Shown one piece after another: positions 46,783-54,567 of a stretch of DNA of 64,000 bases; within the stretch, counting starts at the first letter, position 1; every line of letters begins with the position of its first letter. A program made the translations under genes and the position numbers. The stretch comes from an uncultured Prevotellaceae bacterium. Lineage in GTDB: Bacteria > Bacteroidota > Bacteroidia > Bacteroidales > Bacteroidaceae. The notes below the pieces were generated by a model. It searched no databases and was not told the origin of the DNA. It saw only the letters and a program-made list of their open reading frames with translations. The DNA lies in contig CACXIP010000018.1 in the NCBI GenBank assembly GCA_902767775.1, positions 88,904-152,903 of the forward strand, read 5' to 3'.

Positions 46783-47268
46783 ATGAGAAAGATTCGAAAT
46801 CCATGGTTGCACAAGGAAGGCTACAACTGCTTCGGTTGTGCGCCCGACAACCCCATCGGACTCCACATGGAGTTTTTTGAGGAAGGTGACAACATCCTGT
46901 GCTTCTGGCGTCCTCAGGACCATTTCGAGGGATGGGTGGGTGTGCTCCACGGCGGCATCATCAGTACGCTGATTGATGAGACCGCAGGATGGGTGGTGAC
47001 CCGCAAGTTGCAGGCTGCAGGGATGACGTCGAAACTCGATGTCACCTTCCGCAAGCCCATCACCAGCAACGAGGTACAGGTCACCGTGAAGGCACATCTG
47101 GCAGAGCGCCGCCGCAACCTCGCCGTCATCAACGTGGTGGTGGAGAATGCCCATGGCGAGTTGTGTGCCGAGGGACAGGTCATTTACTTCGTTATGTCGG
47201 CGGAAAAGTCGGCAGAGATGGGCTTTATTCCCTGCGATGTGGAGGGCGACAACCTCCTGCCGTTCTGA
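46783..47268 (+). CDS. PaaI-type hotdog thioesterase
   Basis: 161 residues, single hotdog domain. The active-site region VLHGGIISTLIDETAGW carries the HGG and acidic residue used by acyl-CoA thioesterases; VTFRKPITSNEVQVTVKA is the following strand. Likely hydrolyses acyl-CoA in the cytoplasm; acyl substrate unknown. An N-terminal CFGCAPDNPIGL segment is typical of this subfamily. Confidence 0.88.
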   Translation: MRKIRNPWLHKEGYNCFGCAPDNPIGLHMEFFEEGDNILCFWRPQDHFEGWVGVLHGGIISTLIDETAGWVVTRKLQAAGMTSKLDVTFRKPITSNEVQVTVKAHLAERRRNLAVINVVVENAHGELCAEGQVIYFVMSAEKSAEMGFIPCDVEGDNLLPF

Positions 47269-47326
47269 CCCAGGCCGACTGCTTTTGGCAAACTAATTTG
47301 AAAACAACCTAAAATAAATCTGTGTT

Positions 47327-48658
47327 ATGAGTGCTTTGACTACGGCGATTGTTATCGTCTTTGTAGTGGGCTATCTGTGCATAGCCCTTGAGAGTGTGAC
47401 GAAAATCAACAAGGCGGCGATAGCCCTGCTGATGTGTGTGGGATGTTGGACATTGCTGATGTTGGCTCCCGGTTCCTTTTATCCTGATGTGCCGGCAGCC
47501 GATGTGGTTCACAAGGTGTCGGAGGTAATTGAGCATCACTTGGGAGATGCGGCGGGTACGCTATTCTTCCTGATGGGTGCCATGACCATCGTCGAGATTG
47601 TCGACTCCAATGGTGGTTTCAACTTTGTGCGCGATGCCATCAAGACACGTTCGAAACGGAAACTGATGTGGCGCATGGCGTTTATGACATTTTTCCTCTC
47701 GGCTATCCTCGACAACCTCACTACGTCGATAGTGATGATTATGGTGCTCCGCAAACTGGTGCAGGAGCGCAACGAGCGTCTGATATATGCCGCCATGGTG
47801 GTTATCGCAGCCAACTCAGGTGGTGCGTTCTCACCCATCGGCGATGTGACCACCATCATGCTTTGGATTAAGGGCGTCATCACCACGCAGGGTGTGCTCT
47901 CCGAGATATTCGTTCCCTCGCTCGTCTCCATGCTTGTGCCGGCATTCATCCTGCAATACTCACTGAAAGGGAAGTTCGACAAGTCGCAGAACCTACCGCC
48001 TGCTGCCGTGAGCCAGTTCACTAAGAAGCAGCGCAACATCATCTTCTGGATGGGTGTTGGTGGTTTGGTTTTCGTGCCGATTTTCAAGACGCTGACCCAC
48101 CTGCCGCCGTTCATGGGCATCTTGTTGGTACTGGGCCTGCTGTGGACCACCACAGAGATTTTCCATCACAACACCGATGAGGACGACACAATGGCTAAGC
48201 GTGTGAGCGACCTGCTCTCGCGCATCGACCTCTCCACCATCATGTTCTTCCTGGGCATCCTCATGGCAGTCGCCGTGTTGCAGGAGGTGGGTGTGCTCAC
48301 CGCCCTCGGAAAGTCATTGGACGAGGTGTCGGGTGGCAACCATTACTTGGTCACTGGTGTTATCGGTGTCCTCTCCTCAATCGTCGACAATGTGCCGTTG
48401 GTGGCAGGATGTATGGGTATGTATCCCGTGGCTCCCACTGGCGACCTTGCCGTGGATGGCATCTTCTGGCAACTGCTGGCCTACTGTGCCGGTGTTGGCG
48501 GTTCGATACTGATTATCGGCAGTGCTGCCGGTGTTGTGGTGATGGGTCTTGAGAAAATCACCTTTGGTTGGTATATGAAGCGCATCTCCTGGATAGTCCT
48601 CGTGGGCTACCTGGCTGGAATGTTCTCCTACTGGCTGATGAGGATGGTGATATTGTAA
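47327..48658 (+). CDS. nhaD: Na+/H+ antiporter NhaD
   Basis: 443 residues with about 12 membrane spans. NhaD-specific features: FFLMGAMTIVEIVDSNGGF, SAILDNLTTSIVMIMVLRKL with buried Asp and Thr-Thr-Ser, ANSGGAFSPIGDVTTIMLW, and SSIVDNVPLVAGCMGMY in the second half. It exchanges Na+ or Li+ for protons at the inner membrane. Ends seven bases before a strong terminator. Confidence 0.93.
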   Translation: MSALTTAIVIVFVVGYLCIALESVTKINKAAIALLMCVGCWTLLMLAPGSFYPDVPAADVVHKVSEVIEHHLGDAAGTLFFLMGAMTIVEIVDSNGGFNFVRDAIKTRSKRKLMWRMAFMTFFLSAILDNLTTSIVMIMVLRKLVQERNERLIYAAMVVIAANSGGAFSPIGDVTTIMLWIKGVITTQGVLSEIFVPSLVSMLVPAFILQYSLKGKFDKSQNLPPAAVSQFTKKQRNIIFWMGVGGLVFVPIFKTLTHLPPFMGILLVLGLLWTTTEIFHHNTDEDDTMAKRVSDLLSRIDLSTIMFFLGILMAVAVLQEVGVLTALGKSLDEVSGGNHYLVTGVIGVLSSIVDNVPLVAGCMGMYPVAPTGDLAVDGIFWQLLAYCAGVGGSILIIGSAAGVVVMGLEKITFGWYMKRISWIVLVGYLAGMFSYWLMRMVIL

Positions 48659-48664
48659 AAAAGT

Positions 48665-48700
48665 ACAGCCTCCATGTGATGAGCATGGAGGCTGTTTTTA
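48665..48700 (+). terminator. Rho-independent terminator after nhaD
   Basis: ACAGCCTCCATG (48665-48676) pairs perfectly with CATGGAGGCTGT (48684-48695), followed by TTTTT. Confidence 0.9.
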
Positions 48701-48810
48701 TTATTCTTAATTACAACTTTCTCAAGTTGGAGGTAGTTATAGAAGTTAAGTAGTTAAGCCATATGATTCCTTTGCTGATAATTTCCTTTTGTGGCATTTC
48801 TTGAAAGGAA

Positions 48811-49494
48811 TTACTCATCTTCTTCATCGTTATGTTCTTCATCGTCTATTTCTATCTTCTCAGACTTTGAGAACACCGGCTTCATGCCGTCCCATTTGAA
48901 GGTGTGTATGAAATGTCCCTGTGAGCCGAATTCTGTAATTTGCAACTCTTTGCCTTCCTCTGGCAAGTCATAGTAGAATTTTCTGTCTTCCGTCGTCCGG
49001 AAACCATCGATGATTTGGGGTTCTGGAGTAAGTGTATGTTTCTTCATGTCGTAGTCGTAGAAACAAACGAAATGTATGTTGGGGTATTTGTCAGTCCCAC
49101 CAAAGTATATTCCGAGCAAACGGTGGCCATTTGAACGCTTCCAGTAACATGCTCTCATGAATTCATGTCGTTCAACGTGACCGTACCAATCGACCGACAC
49201 AAAACCGTCCTTAGGCTTGTTGTGTACAACAATTTGTCCATTGCTATATGTGTCTCGGCCTGCCACACCTTTTTTCATTGTTTTGACAGCTGATTTCAGC
49301 ATCCATGTGGGCCACTTTTTATTGAAGCAGTCAAGCATCGTGGCGAGAGAACCATTGGGCACATTCCTCAGGGTGACATTCTCCCATTCGTTGGCTATTA
49401 CTTCCAATTCTGTAGTACCGCTAAACATATCTTGACCTATTGCTGTCATGCTGGTAATCAGCGTGATAAAGGTCATTAAAAAATACTTCTTCAT
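48811..49494 (-). CDS. Secreted protein of unknown function
   Basis: 227 residues from ATG 49494, chosen because it starts a signal peptide (KKYFLMTFITLITSMTAIGQ). The body is mixed alpha/beta: NVPNGSLATMLDCFNKKWP, GQIVVHNKPKDGFVSVDWYG, LLGIYFGGTDKYPNIHFVCFYDYD. A very acidic tail (EIDDEEHNDEEDE) ends it. No known family recognised. Single gene between nhaD and the HD hydrolase. Confidence 0.7.
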   Translation of the reverse strand: MKKYFLMTFITLITSMTAIGQDMFSGTTELEVIANEWENVTLRNVPNGSLATMLDCFNKKWPTWMLKSAVKTMKKGVAGRDTYSNGQIVVHNKPKDGFVSVDWYGHVERHEFMRACYWKRSNGHRLLGIYFGGTDKYPNIHFVCFYDYDMKKHTLTPEPQIIDGFRTTEDRKFYYDLPEEGKELQITEFGSQGHFIHTFKWDGMKPVFSKSEKIEIDDEEHNDEEDE

Positions 49495-49651
49495 GAATAA
49501 ATCGTTTTTATGTTTAAACATTATTTGCCTTTCGTTGCAAATATAGTTTTATTGTTTCATTCTTGCCAACATTTCCTAAGTTTTTTTGATTGGTGTGGGC
49601 AAGACAGCCATCTTGATGGTGCCAACGCTGGAAAGATTTTGTTGTGTATGA

Positions 49652-50101
49652 TTACAAGTCACCGTTCAGAAGATGCCATGCACGGAGGTATTTCCGCAGT
49701 CGGGCAACATCATCATCCGTGATATTCTTCAGCCTCCGGATGTCCATATTGTCCTCCAAGTCTGCCAGTTTCACTTCTTTGCCAAGAGGATTTTTGGCAG
49801 CTCGGAGCACAAAATCCTCGTAGTTTTCTTCTCCTTCTTCTCCTTCTTGTTTGGTCACAGACAGAACGCCCTCGATGATTTCCTCTGGGAATCCTTGACT
49901 GCGAAGATATTCTGGTGTCACGACAGTATCCTCAATGGTGTCGTGCAGCAATGCCACAATCTTTGCCCTCGGGTCTTTGCACCGTTCAGCCACCCGTATG
50001 GGATGCGTCACATATTCACGTCCTGATTTGTCTTTTTGACCCTCATGCGCACGGATGGCTATCTGCAGCGCAAGGTCATATAATTCATTCCAATTAGTCA
50101 T
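49652..50101 (-). CDS. HD-domain hydrolase, SpoT/MESH1-like
   Basis: 149 residues. The HD metal ligands are all visible: H33 (YVTHPIRVAE), H53-D54 (ALLHDTIEDT, with E57-D58) and D114 (KLADLEDNMD). The HDTIEDT and KLAD signatures match small stand-alone (p)ppGpp hydrolases related to MESH1 and the SpoT hydrolase half; there is no synthetase domain. Probable role in alarmone or nucleotide turnover in the cytoplasm. Confidence 0.82.
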   Translation of the reverse strand: MTNWNELYDLALQIAIRAHEGQKDKSGREYVTHPIRVAERCKDPRAKIVALLHDTIEDTVVTPEYLRSQGFPEEIIEGVLSVTKQEGEEGEENYEDFVLRAAKNPLGKEVKLADLEDNMDIRRLKNITDDDVARLRKYLRAWHLLNGDL

Positions 50102-50137
50102 AACAAGTAAATATGTGTTCTAAATAATTGATTCGCA

Positions 50138-50189
50138 GTTAAATAGTCAATATAGTATGCCGTGTTAAATAGCCAATATCGAATGCCGT
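50138..50189. repeat. Tandem 26-bp intergenic repeat, two copies
   Basis: GTTAAATAGTCAATATAGTA and its continuation (50138-50163) is followed directly by a second copy (50164-50189) with three changes; both end ATGCCGT. No gene in this part. Confidence 0.8.
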
Positions 50190-50204
50190 GAGCCGAATGG
50201 AGCT

Positions 50205-50230
50205 CCCCTCCCATTTTTAAAGGGGAGGGG
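50205..50230. repeat. CCCCTCCC/GGGAGGGG palindromic element
   Basis: CCCCTCCC (50205-50212) and GGGAGGGG (50223-50230) form an 8-bp stem around an A/T-rich loop, followed by TAGGGGTGGGG. Looks like a dispersed REP-type element. Confidence 0.6.
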
Positions 50231-50397
50231 TAGGGGTGGGGTTGAATATCCGCAAAGCATATCCATCACTTTGGGCTTGTCCCTCATTTTACATTTGATG
50301 ATTGTGTAGTTGAGAGAATTGTCCTTTAAAATATTTTTCTATAATTTGGAAAATGTTTATAAGGACTTAAATCGAGAAGAAAATTTTGAAATTATTT

Positions 50398-50445
50398 GGG
50401 GACAGGTATTAGATGGAAATACTTAGCAAATTAATACCTGTCCCC
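50398..50445. repeat. GGGGACAGGTATT inverted repeat
   Basis: GGGGACAGGTATT (50398-50410) and its exact complement (50433-50445) flank 22 bases. Similar GGGGACAGG-type ends are known to me from REP sequences mobilised by IS200-like RAYT transposases in other bacteria; no such transposase is in the window. Confidence 0.65.
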
Positions 50446-50480
50446 TTAATTATGTTGTCCTCTTATTTCTTTAATTTATC

Positions 50481-50984
50481 TTACTTCATACATTTCACTT
50501 TAAAATCTAATTCATCACCGCCATAAAGATCATACACAAATCTCACGTATCCTTTGGAATCATTAATGAAGCTAATAATTTTTCTAACATTTTTGTTGTT
50601 GTTACCCCCCATTCTGGTATATCTATTAGGATGAGCACTATTTGGCGTTCCGTCATCATCTAATTCTAAACAGAAATTCTCTATTTTGTCGATTAATTTA
50701 TCTGATTCATCATAAAAACCAACTAACCCCAAAACTATATGATTTCCTTTTTTACCTCTAATACTTGAATAATTAAAAAATCCTTTTTCTTTGTCAATAT
50801 ACAATCTAAAAGTATTGTTATCATTTTCCCAAAACACGAAGTGATAAGCACCTTCAGTAAAGATGAAGGCTTTATAATCTGAGGTGCCTTTTAACTCGTC
50901 ACCTGATACATCTTGCACGCTCCAATCTTGACAAAAGACCTGTAGCGAAAAAAGTAAACTTAAACATAAAAAGAATGATTTCAT
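50481..50984 (-). CDS. Secreted AT-rich orphan protein
   Basis: 167 residues. Signal peptide KSFFLCLSLLFSLQVFC. The body has mixed beta strands (KAFIFTEGAYHFVFWENDN, FRLYIDKEKGFFNYSS, YVRFVYDLYGG) and no known motif. Base composition is clearly more AT-rich than neighbours, with many AAT, AAA and TTT codons. It lies beside a cluster of intergenic repeats, which suggests recent acquisition. Family unknown. Confidence 0.6.
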   Translation of the reverse strand: MKSFFLCLSLLFSLQVFCQDWSVQDVSGDELKGTSDYKAFIFTEGAYHFVFWENDNNTFRLYIDKEKGFFNYSSIRGKKGNHIVLGLVGFYDESDKLIDKIENFCLELDDDGTPNSAHPNRYTRMGGNNNKNVRKIISFINDSKGYVRFVYDLYGGDELDFKVKCMK

Positions 50985-51144
50985 AATGTAAATTTTTTAA
51001 TTTTTTGCGTTGCAAATATAATAAAATCATTTATAACTATTGAGATTTTTACATTTTTTAGACATTTTTCTAAGAAGAACTCATATTACGAAAAAAGAGA
51101 GACAGATTCGTGCTATCTTTTTCGTCAAGAAAAAAATGTGTTTT

Positions 51145-51801
51145 TCACTTTATCTTCGCCTTGGGGCATCTTTTGATGATGAAGTCATACACGAAGTCGA
51201 AGTCCTCGTCGTTGACGTAGACGCGGTTTTTGCCGAAAGGCTCATTCACCATGATGGTATTCATACGGCGGAGGGCTTTCACCTTCTTGACGTTAGAGAA
51301 GTGGGAACTCATCGAGGTGCGGCTTGCAGCTATCATGCCCGAACCCGTCACGCCAGGCCTGCGTGCGAATATGCCGACAAGGGCGGCGAGGCAGCCAATG
51401 CGTTCTGCTACCTTTTGGGAACGAGGCGCTTGCTCATGCACAAAGCCGTTCTCGTCCATGGTGAAATGCACGGTATATATGCCGCCAGCTACAACTGCAT
51501 ACAGAAGATATCCCAGCAAGCCGAGCACCAGTAAAATGCCAGCCAAGACGCCTGTGAGCTTCAGCACAAATCCCATTCCCTCGAAATGCAGTCCCTCGGT
51601 ACATGCCTGTATCATGAATAAGATGAAAGCTGTGATGAGCAACGTCATGCCCAGCATCTTATACACGTCGATAAGTACTGATGGGTTTTTCATCAAATTG
51701 AGGTCATACATCCAGTGGTATTTGCCGTCCTCATAGAGCCGCACACGATAGTCATATTGGATTTCCGGCGTCACCTTCCTTTTTCTCTTGCTTTCTGCCA
51801 T
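51145..51801 (-). CDS. Membrane protein of unknown function
   Basis: 218 residues from ATG 51801 (MAESKRKRKVTPEIQYDY); an ATG at 51837 adds 12 unlikely residues. Two membrane spans (MLGMTLLITAFILFMIQAC and VLKLTGVLAGILLVLGLLGYLLYAVVAGG) lie between a basic, soluble N-terminal part and a C-terminal domain of about 110 residues. That domain contains FTMDENGFVHEQ, SSHFSNVKKVKALRRMNTIMV and VNDEDFDFVYDFIIKRCP, a pattern like PH-type domains of bacterial membrane proteins. Role unknown. Confidence 0.65.
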   Translation of the reverse strand: MAESKRKRKVTPEIQYDYRVRLYEDGKYHWMYDLNLMKNPSVLIDVYKMLGMTLLITAFILFMIQACTEGLHFEGMGFVLKLTGVLAGILLVLGLLGYLLYAVVAGGIYTVHFTMDENGFVHEQAPRSQKVAERIGCLAALVGIFARRPGVTGSGMIAASRTSMSSHFSNVKKVKALRRMNTIMVNEPFGKNRVYVNDEDFDFVYDFIIKRCPKAKIK

Positions 51802-51973
51802 GTGTTGGGAGTTGTAGGGTAGATTGTTTGATTGCATAAAAAAGACGGAAATCGCCTGTCTTTTGTGAAAAACAAGCCCCTTGCGGGTCCTGTTACTTGG
51901 AAGTAAGACATGCTTGGTCCGTCTTGTTTTGATAAAACTCAGCGAGTACGACAGGTCAGAGCCATCCGAACCG

Positions 51974-52384
51974 TCATTTCACCTTGAAGTAGATGCGCCA
52001 GTCGCCGTTGGGAGTCTTGCGGAGGTCCACCTTCTGTGTGTCGGACTTGCCGGAGGTGTAGTTGACCTGAAGCCTCACCAGGGCAGTGCTGTCTTTCACC
52101 TCCTCGTCGATGAACGAGAAGTCCTTGATGTTGCCGTTCTCCTCAACTGAGGCATTGTATTTGGTTTGGATGAGGTCGCGCATGGAGTCCTTCTTGTCCT
52201 TGAGGAGCTCCTTTTCGCCAGTCACCTCTTCCTCAAAATAAACGAGGTCGACATATTTGCCAAATTCCTTGTCCTTCAGGTACTGCATCGACTTTTCTGC
52301 GACACTTCTTGGGGTGTCTTCAGTGCAACTGCCGATGACCAGCAGGGCGAGGAGTCCTACAATGATGGTCAGCGTCTTTCTCAT
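51974..52384 (-). CDS. DUF4878-like lipoprotein
   Basis: 136 residues from ATG 52384. Signal RKTLTIIVGLLALLVIGSC with lipobox. The NTF2-like/DUF4878 pattern is visible: SVAEKSMQYLKDKEFGKYVDLVYF, then strands FSFIDEEVKDSTALVRLQVNY and a closing KTPNGDWRIYFKVK. Its ATG overlaps the stop of the helical gene upstream (ATGA), so they are translated together. Confidence 0.8.
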   Translation of the reverse strand: MRKTLTIIVGLLALLVIGSCTEDTPRSVAEKSMQYLKDKEFGKYVDLVYFEEEVTGEKELLKDKKDSMRDLIQTKYNASVEENGNIKDFSFIDEEVKDSTALVRLQVNYTSGKSDTQKVDLRKTPNGDWRIYFKVK

Positions 52385-52827
52385 ATGTTCCATTTCTTTC
52401 TGAGTTCCTCCAACTGCTTCATGACGCTCTCCATGCCCTCGCCAAGCACTTCCTTGGCCTTGTCGAGACCGTCCTCGATTTTCTCACGGGCTTCGGCGAT
52501 GCGCTCGTCGTATTTGCCCTCCTGGTAGTCGGAGCGGATTTCCTCCACCTTCTCCTTTGCCTTGCCCATGCCTTCCTCCAAGGATTCGCGGGCATCGTTG
52601 ATTTTCTCCTTGATGTCAACCTCATCGAACTGCTCCTTGGCCTTGTCGATGCCCTCGCGGGCTCCCTCGGTGGCTTTCTTTGCCATCTCGCGGAGGTCGT
52701 TCTTTATCTGCTCGGAGTCGTGGGTGTCAAGGTATTCCACCAACTCATTGTATTTTCCTTGGGCTTCTCCTGCCATTTGGCTGAGCCCCTCTCTGATCTG
52801 TTTGAGAATGTCGTCAAAATCGCTCAT
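52381..52827 (-). CDS. Long amphipathic helical protein (apolipoprotein/YtxH-like)
   Basis: 148 residues from ATG 52827 (MSDFDDILKQIREGLSQM). Almost entirely charged amphipathic helix with 11-residue-like recurrences, such as AKKATEGAREGIDKAKEQFDE, INDARESLEEGMGKAKEKVEE and IAEAREKIEDGLDKAKEVL. No signal peptide and no membrane span. Resembles stress-related helical repeat proteins. Coupled to the following lipoprotein gene by a 4-base overlap. Confidence 0.65.
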   Translation of the reverse strand: MSDFDDILKQIREGLSQMAGEAQGKYNELVEYLDTHDSEQIKNDLREMAKKATEGAREGIDKAKEQFDEVDIKEKINDARESLEEGMGKAKEKVEEIRSDYQEGKYDERIAEAREKIEDGLDKAKEVLGEGMESVMKQLEELRKKWNI

Positions 52828-52957
52828 AGCTGACATGATTAGGTTAAACATTGATTTTTCGGTTCAAATATACGGCTTTTTGTTGGTATTTCATCAACGA
52901 AAGGCATGTTTTTTTATTTTTTTTGAAAGAAATGCCTTTTTTTCATATTCATATAGT

Positions 52958-52965
52958 TATATTTG
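52958..52965 (+). promoter_or_regulatory. -7 element before the metallophosphoesterase gene
   Basis: TATATTTG, a perfect TAnnTTTG match, lies 18 bases before ATG 52984, implying a short leader. Confidence 0.45.
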
Positions 52966-52983
52966 TAATCAAAACAAGACCAT

Positions 52984-53712
52984 ATGAGCGTGATGAAGTT
53001 TGACAAAGAACATGATTTGTTGATAGTGCCGGACGTCCACGGAAGGCCGTTCTGGCGTGAACCGGTCAAGGGCGGAGCCTATGCCCATGTCATTTTTCTG
53101 GGCGACTATACCGACCCGTATCCCCATGAGGGTATCGACCGAGACGTCTCGGTGGAGATGTTCCGTGAGATAGTTGAATTTGCTGAGGAGCTTCAGGACA
53201 AGGTGACATTGCTGCTGGGCAACCACGATATGCACTATGTGTCGGAGAAATTCGACGATTTGGCAAGAGGCAGCCGCTATTCCTTCTGGTCAAAGCGTCC
53301 TGTCTCCAAGATATACGAGGCCCACCGCCATCTTTTCTCCTTGGCGTTCGAGGCAGACTATGGCGAGACGCACTGTCTGCTGACGCATGCCGGCGTGTCG
53401 TCGGAGTGGGTGCATCAGCGTGAGCAGGTGTTGGGCGAACCAACCGCAGAGAACATCAATGCATTGATGGACAGCGAAGAAGGCATCCGTGCATTGGCGG
53501 ATGTGGGGTGGGAGCGTGGCGGATGGGCTCCCTCTGGCGGTCCGATGTGGGCTGATTTCACCGAGGTGTCTGCTGCCGACCCATTGCCTGGCGTATATCA
53601 GATATTCGGCCATACGCAGACGGGGAGCAGGAATCCCATCATCAGGCCACATTTGGCATGTGTCGACTGCCACCGCACCTTCTTGCTGAGTGAAATCATG
53701 GAAAAGATTTGA
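52984..53712 (+). CDS. Calcineurin-like metallophosphoesterase
   Basis: 242 residues. All family motifs are present: PDVHG (16-20), GDYTD (40-44), GNHD (79-82), a THAG strand near 134 and a final GHTQTGSR. Binds two metal ions. The short form with Tyr in GDYTD is like bacterial Ser/Thr-phosphatase-type or Ap4A-hydrolase-type enzymes, but the substrate cannot be told. A second ATG at 52993 is possible. Single gene. Confidence 0.88.
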   Translation: MSVMKFDKEHDLLIVPDVHGRPFWREPVKGGAYAHVIFLGDYTDPYPHEGIDRDVSVEMFREIVEFAEELQDKVTLLLGNHDMHYVSEKFDDLARGSRYSFWSKRPVSKIYEAHRHLFSLAFEADYGETHCLLTHAGVSSEWVHQREQVLGEPTAENINALMDSEEGIRALADVGWERGGWAPSGGPMWADFTEVSAADPLPGVYQIFGHTQTGSRNPIIRPHLACVDCHRTFLLSEIMEKI

Positions 53713-53836
53713 TAATTGGCAAAGAAGCAAGGAAGAGGGTGCGCATCGCGCAGAACCAACGGTCGACGGCCGAAGGATGTTGAAGGTATAACATGAATTG
53801 CCATCAATCGCTCACGAATTTTTCGTTAATTTTTTT

Positions 53837-53915
53837 GTCCCGAATTAGCGAATTGAAGAATTTTGATAACTGAAGCCCATTATTATACAAGAATGTCTGT
53901 GCTCAGTTTGTAGAG
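53837..53915 (+). repeat. 79-bp direct repeat, copy 1
   Basis: Begins GTCCCGAATTAGCGAATTG and ends TTTGTAGAG. Copy 2 lies 145 bases downstream with only about two mismatches. Confidence 0.92.
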
Positions 53916-53934
53916 ACGCAATATATTGCGTCTC
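53913..53934. repeat. Perfect 22-bp palindrome
   Basis: GAGACGCAATA (53913-53923) is followed directly by its complement TATTGCGTCTC (53924-53934). It overlaps the end of copy 1 of the 79-bp repeat. Similar GAGACG palindromes are scattered in Bacteroidales genomes. Confidence 0.85.
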
Positions 53935-53981
53935 AGTGATATACATGGATTTTAATGGCTTTTTTGATGGAAGATGTTGTC

Positions 53982-54060
53982 GTCCCGAATTAGCAAATTG
54001 AAGAATTTTGATAACTGAAGCCCATTATTATACAAGAATGTCTGTGCTCAGTCTGTAGAG
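53982..54060 (+). repeat. 79-bp direct repeat, copy 2
   Basis: Same 79 bases as 53837-53915 with changes AGCG to AGCA and GTTTG to GTCTG. This copy lacks the following palindrome. Confidence 0.92.
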
Positions 54061-54465
54061 TTGCTGTTTTATTTGATGTGGAAACTAACTCTGGGTGTGC
54101 CCAAAAGGAAAAACCTTGTGCGATTTGACACCCCCTCATCTCAAATTCATATAAATTCATCATAATGGAAAATTCTTTAATTACTGCGTTCCTCGTGGGT
54201 CTTCGACAAATCTCTCTAATTCGTGACTTCATAGCATTAGAATGTGAGATGGATGAAGAGAAAATAAAAACCGCTACGCTTCAGAAAAAGAATAAAAAGG
54301 CTTGAAAAAATCCGTGGTGTACAGCGAAGCAAGAAAAAGTGCCAAGGCACTCACAAAAAGAAATAAAAAAATTGATGGATAATTCTTGGTAATTACATGT
54401 CAAAAGAAAAACTCTAATTGCCATGAATCAATTTCTCACTCACAATCATACAAATTCATTTGTGT

Positions 54466-54499
54466 TTTGTTCGCTTAACAGATTTTTTCACTACCTTTG
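54466..54499 (+). promoter_or_regulatory. Consensus promoter of the PurF-like gene
   Basis: TTTG (54466-54469), 22 bases, then TACCTTTG (54492-54499) followed by C. Transcription should start near 54506, about 60 bases before ATG 54568. Confidence 0.65.
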
Positions 54500-54567
54500 C
54501 AGTCGAAATGGGGCAGGGCGACTGTCTCAAATGTATTTATCAAGGTAGAAAGTAAGGAAATCCGACA

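Larger units (their letters stand above)
53713..54465. other. Long non-coding gap with direct repeats
   Basis: About 750 bases with no convincing gene. It holds two 79-bp direct repeats, a 22-bp palindrome and, around 54260-54390, A-rich sequence including AAAAGGCTTG, AAAAAGTGCC and a CGCTACGCTTCAGAA stretch, part of which (TACGCTTCAGAA) also occurs near 5200. An 18-codon frame (from about 54251) is too short to support. Confidence 0.7.

Noticed and set aside
53990-54232. 80-codon minus-strand frame in the long non-coding gap
   Set aside because: It runs through the 79-bp repeat, has no promoter or ribosome-binding site and no recognisable domain.
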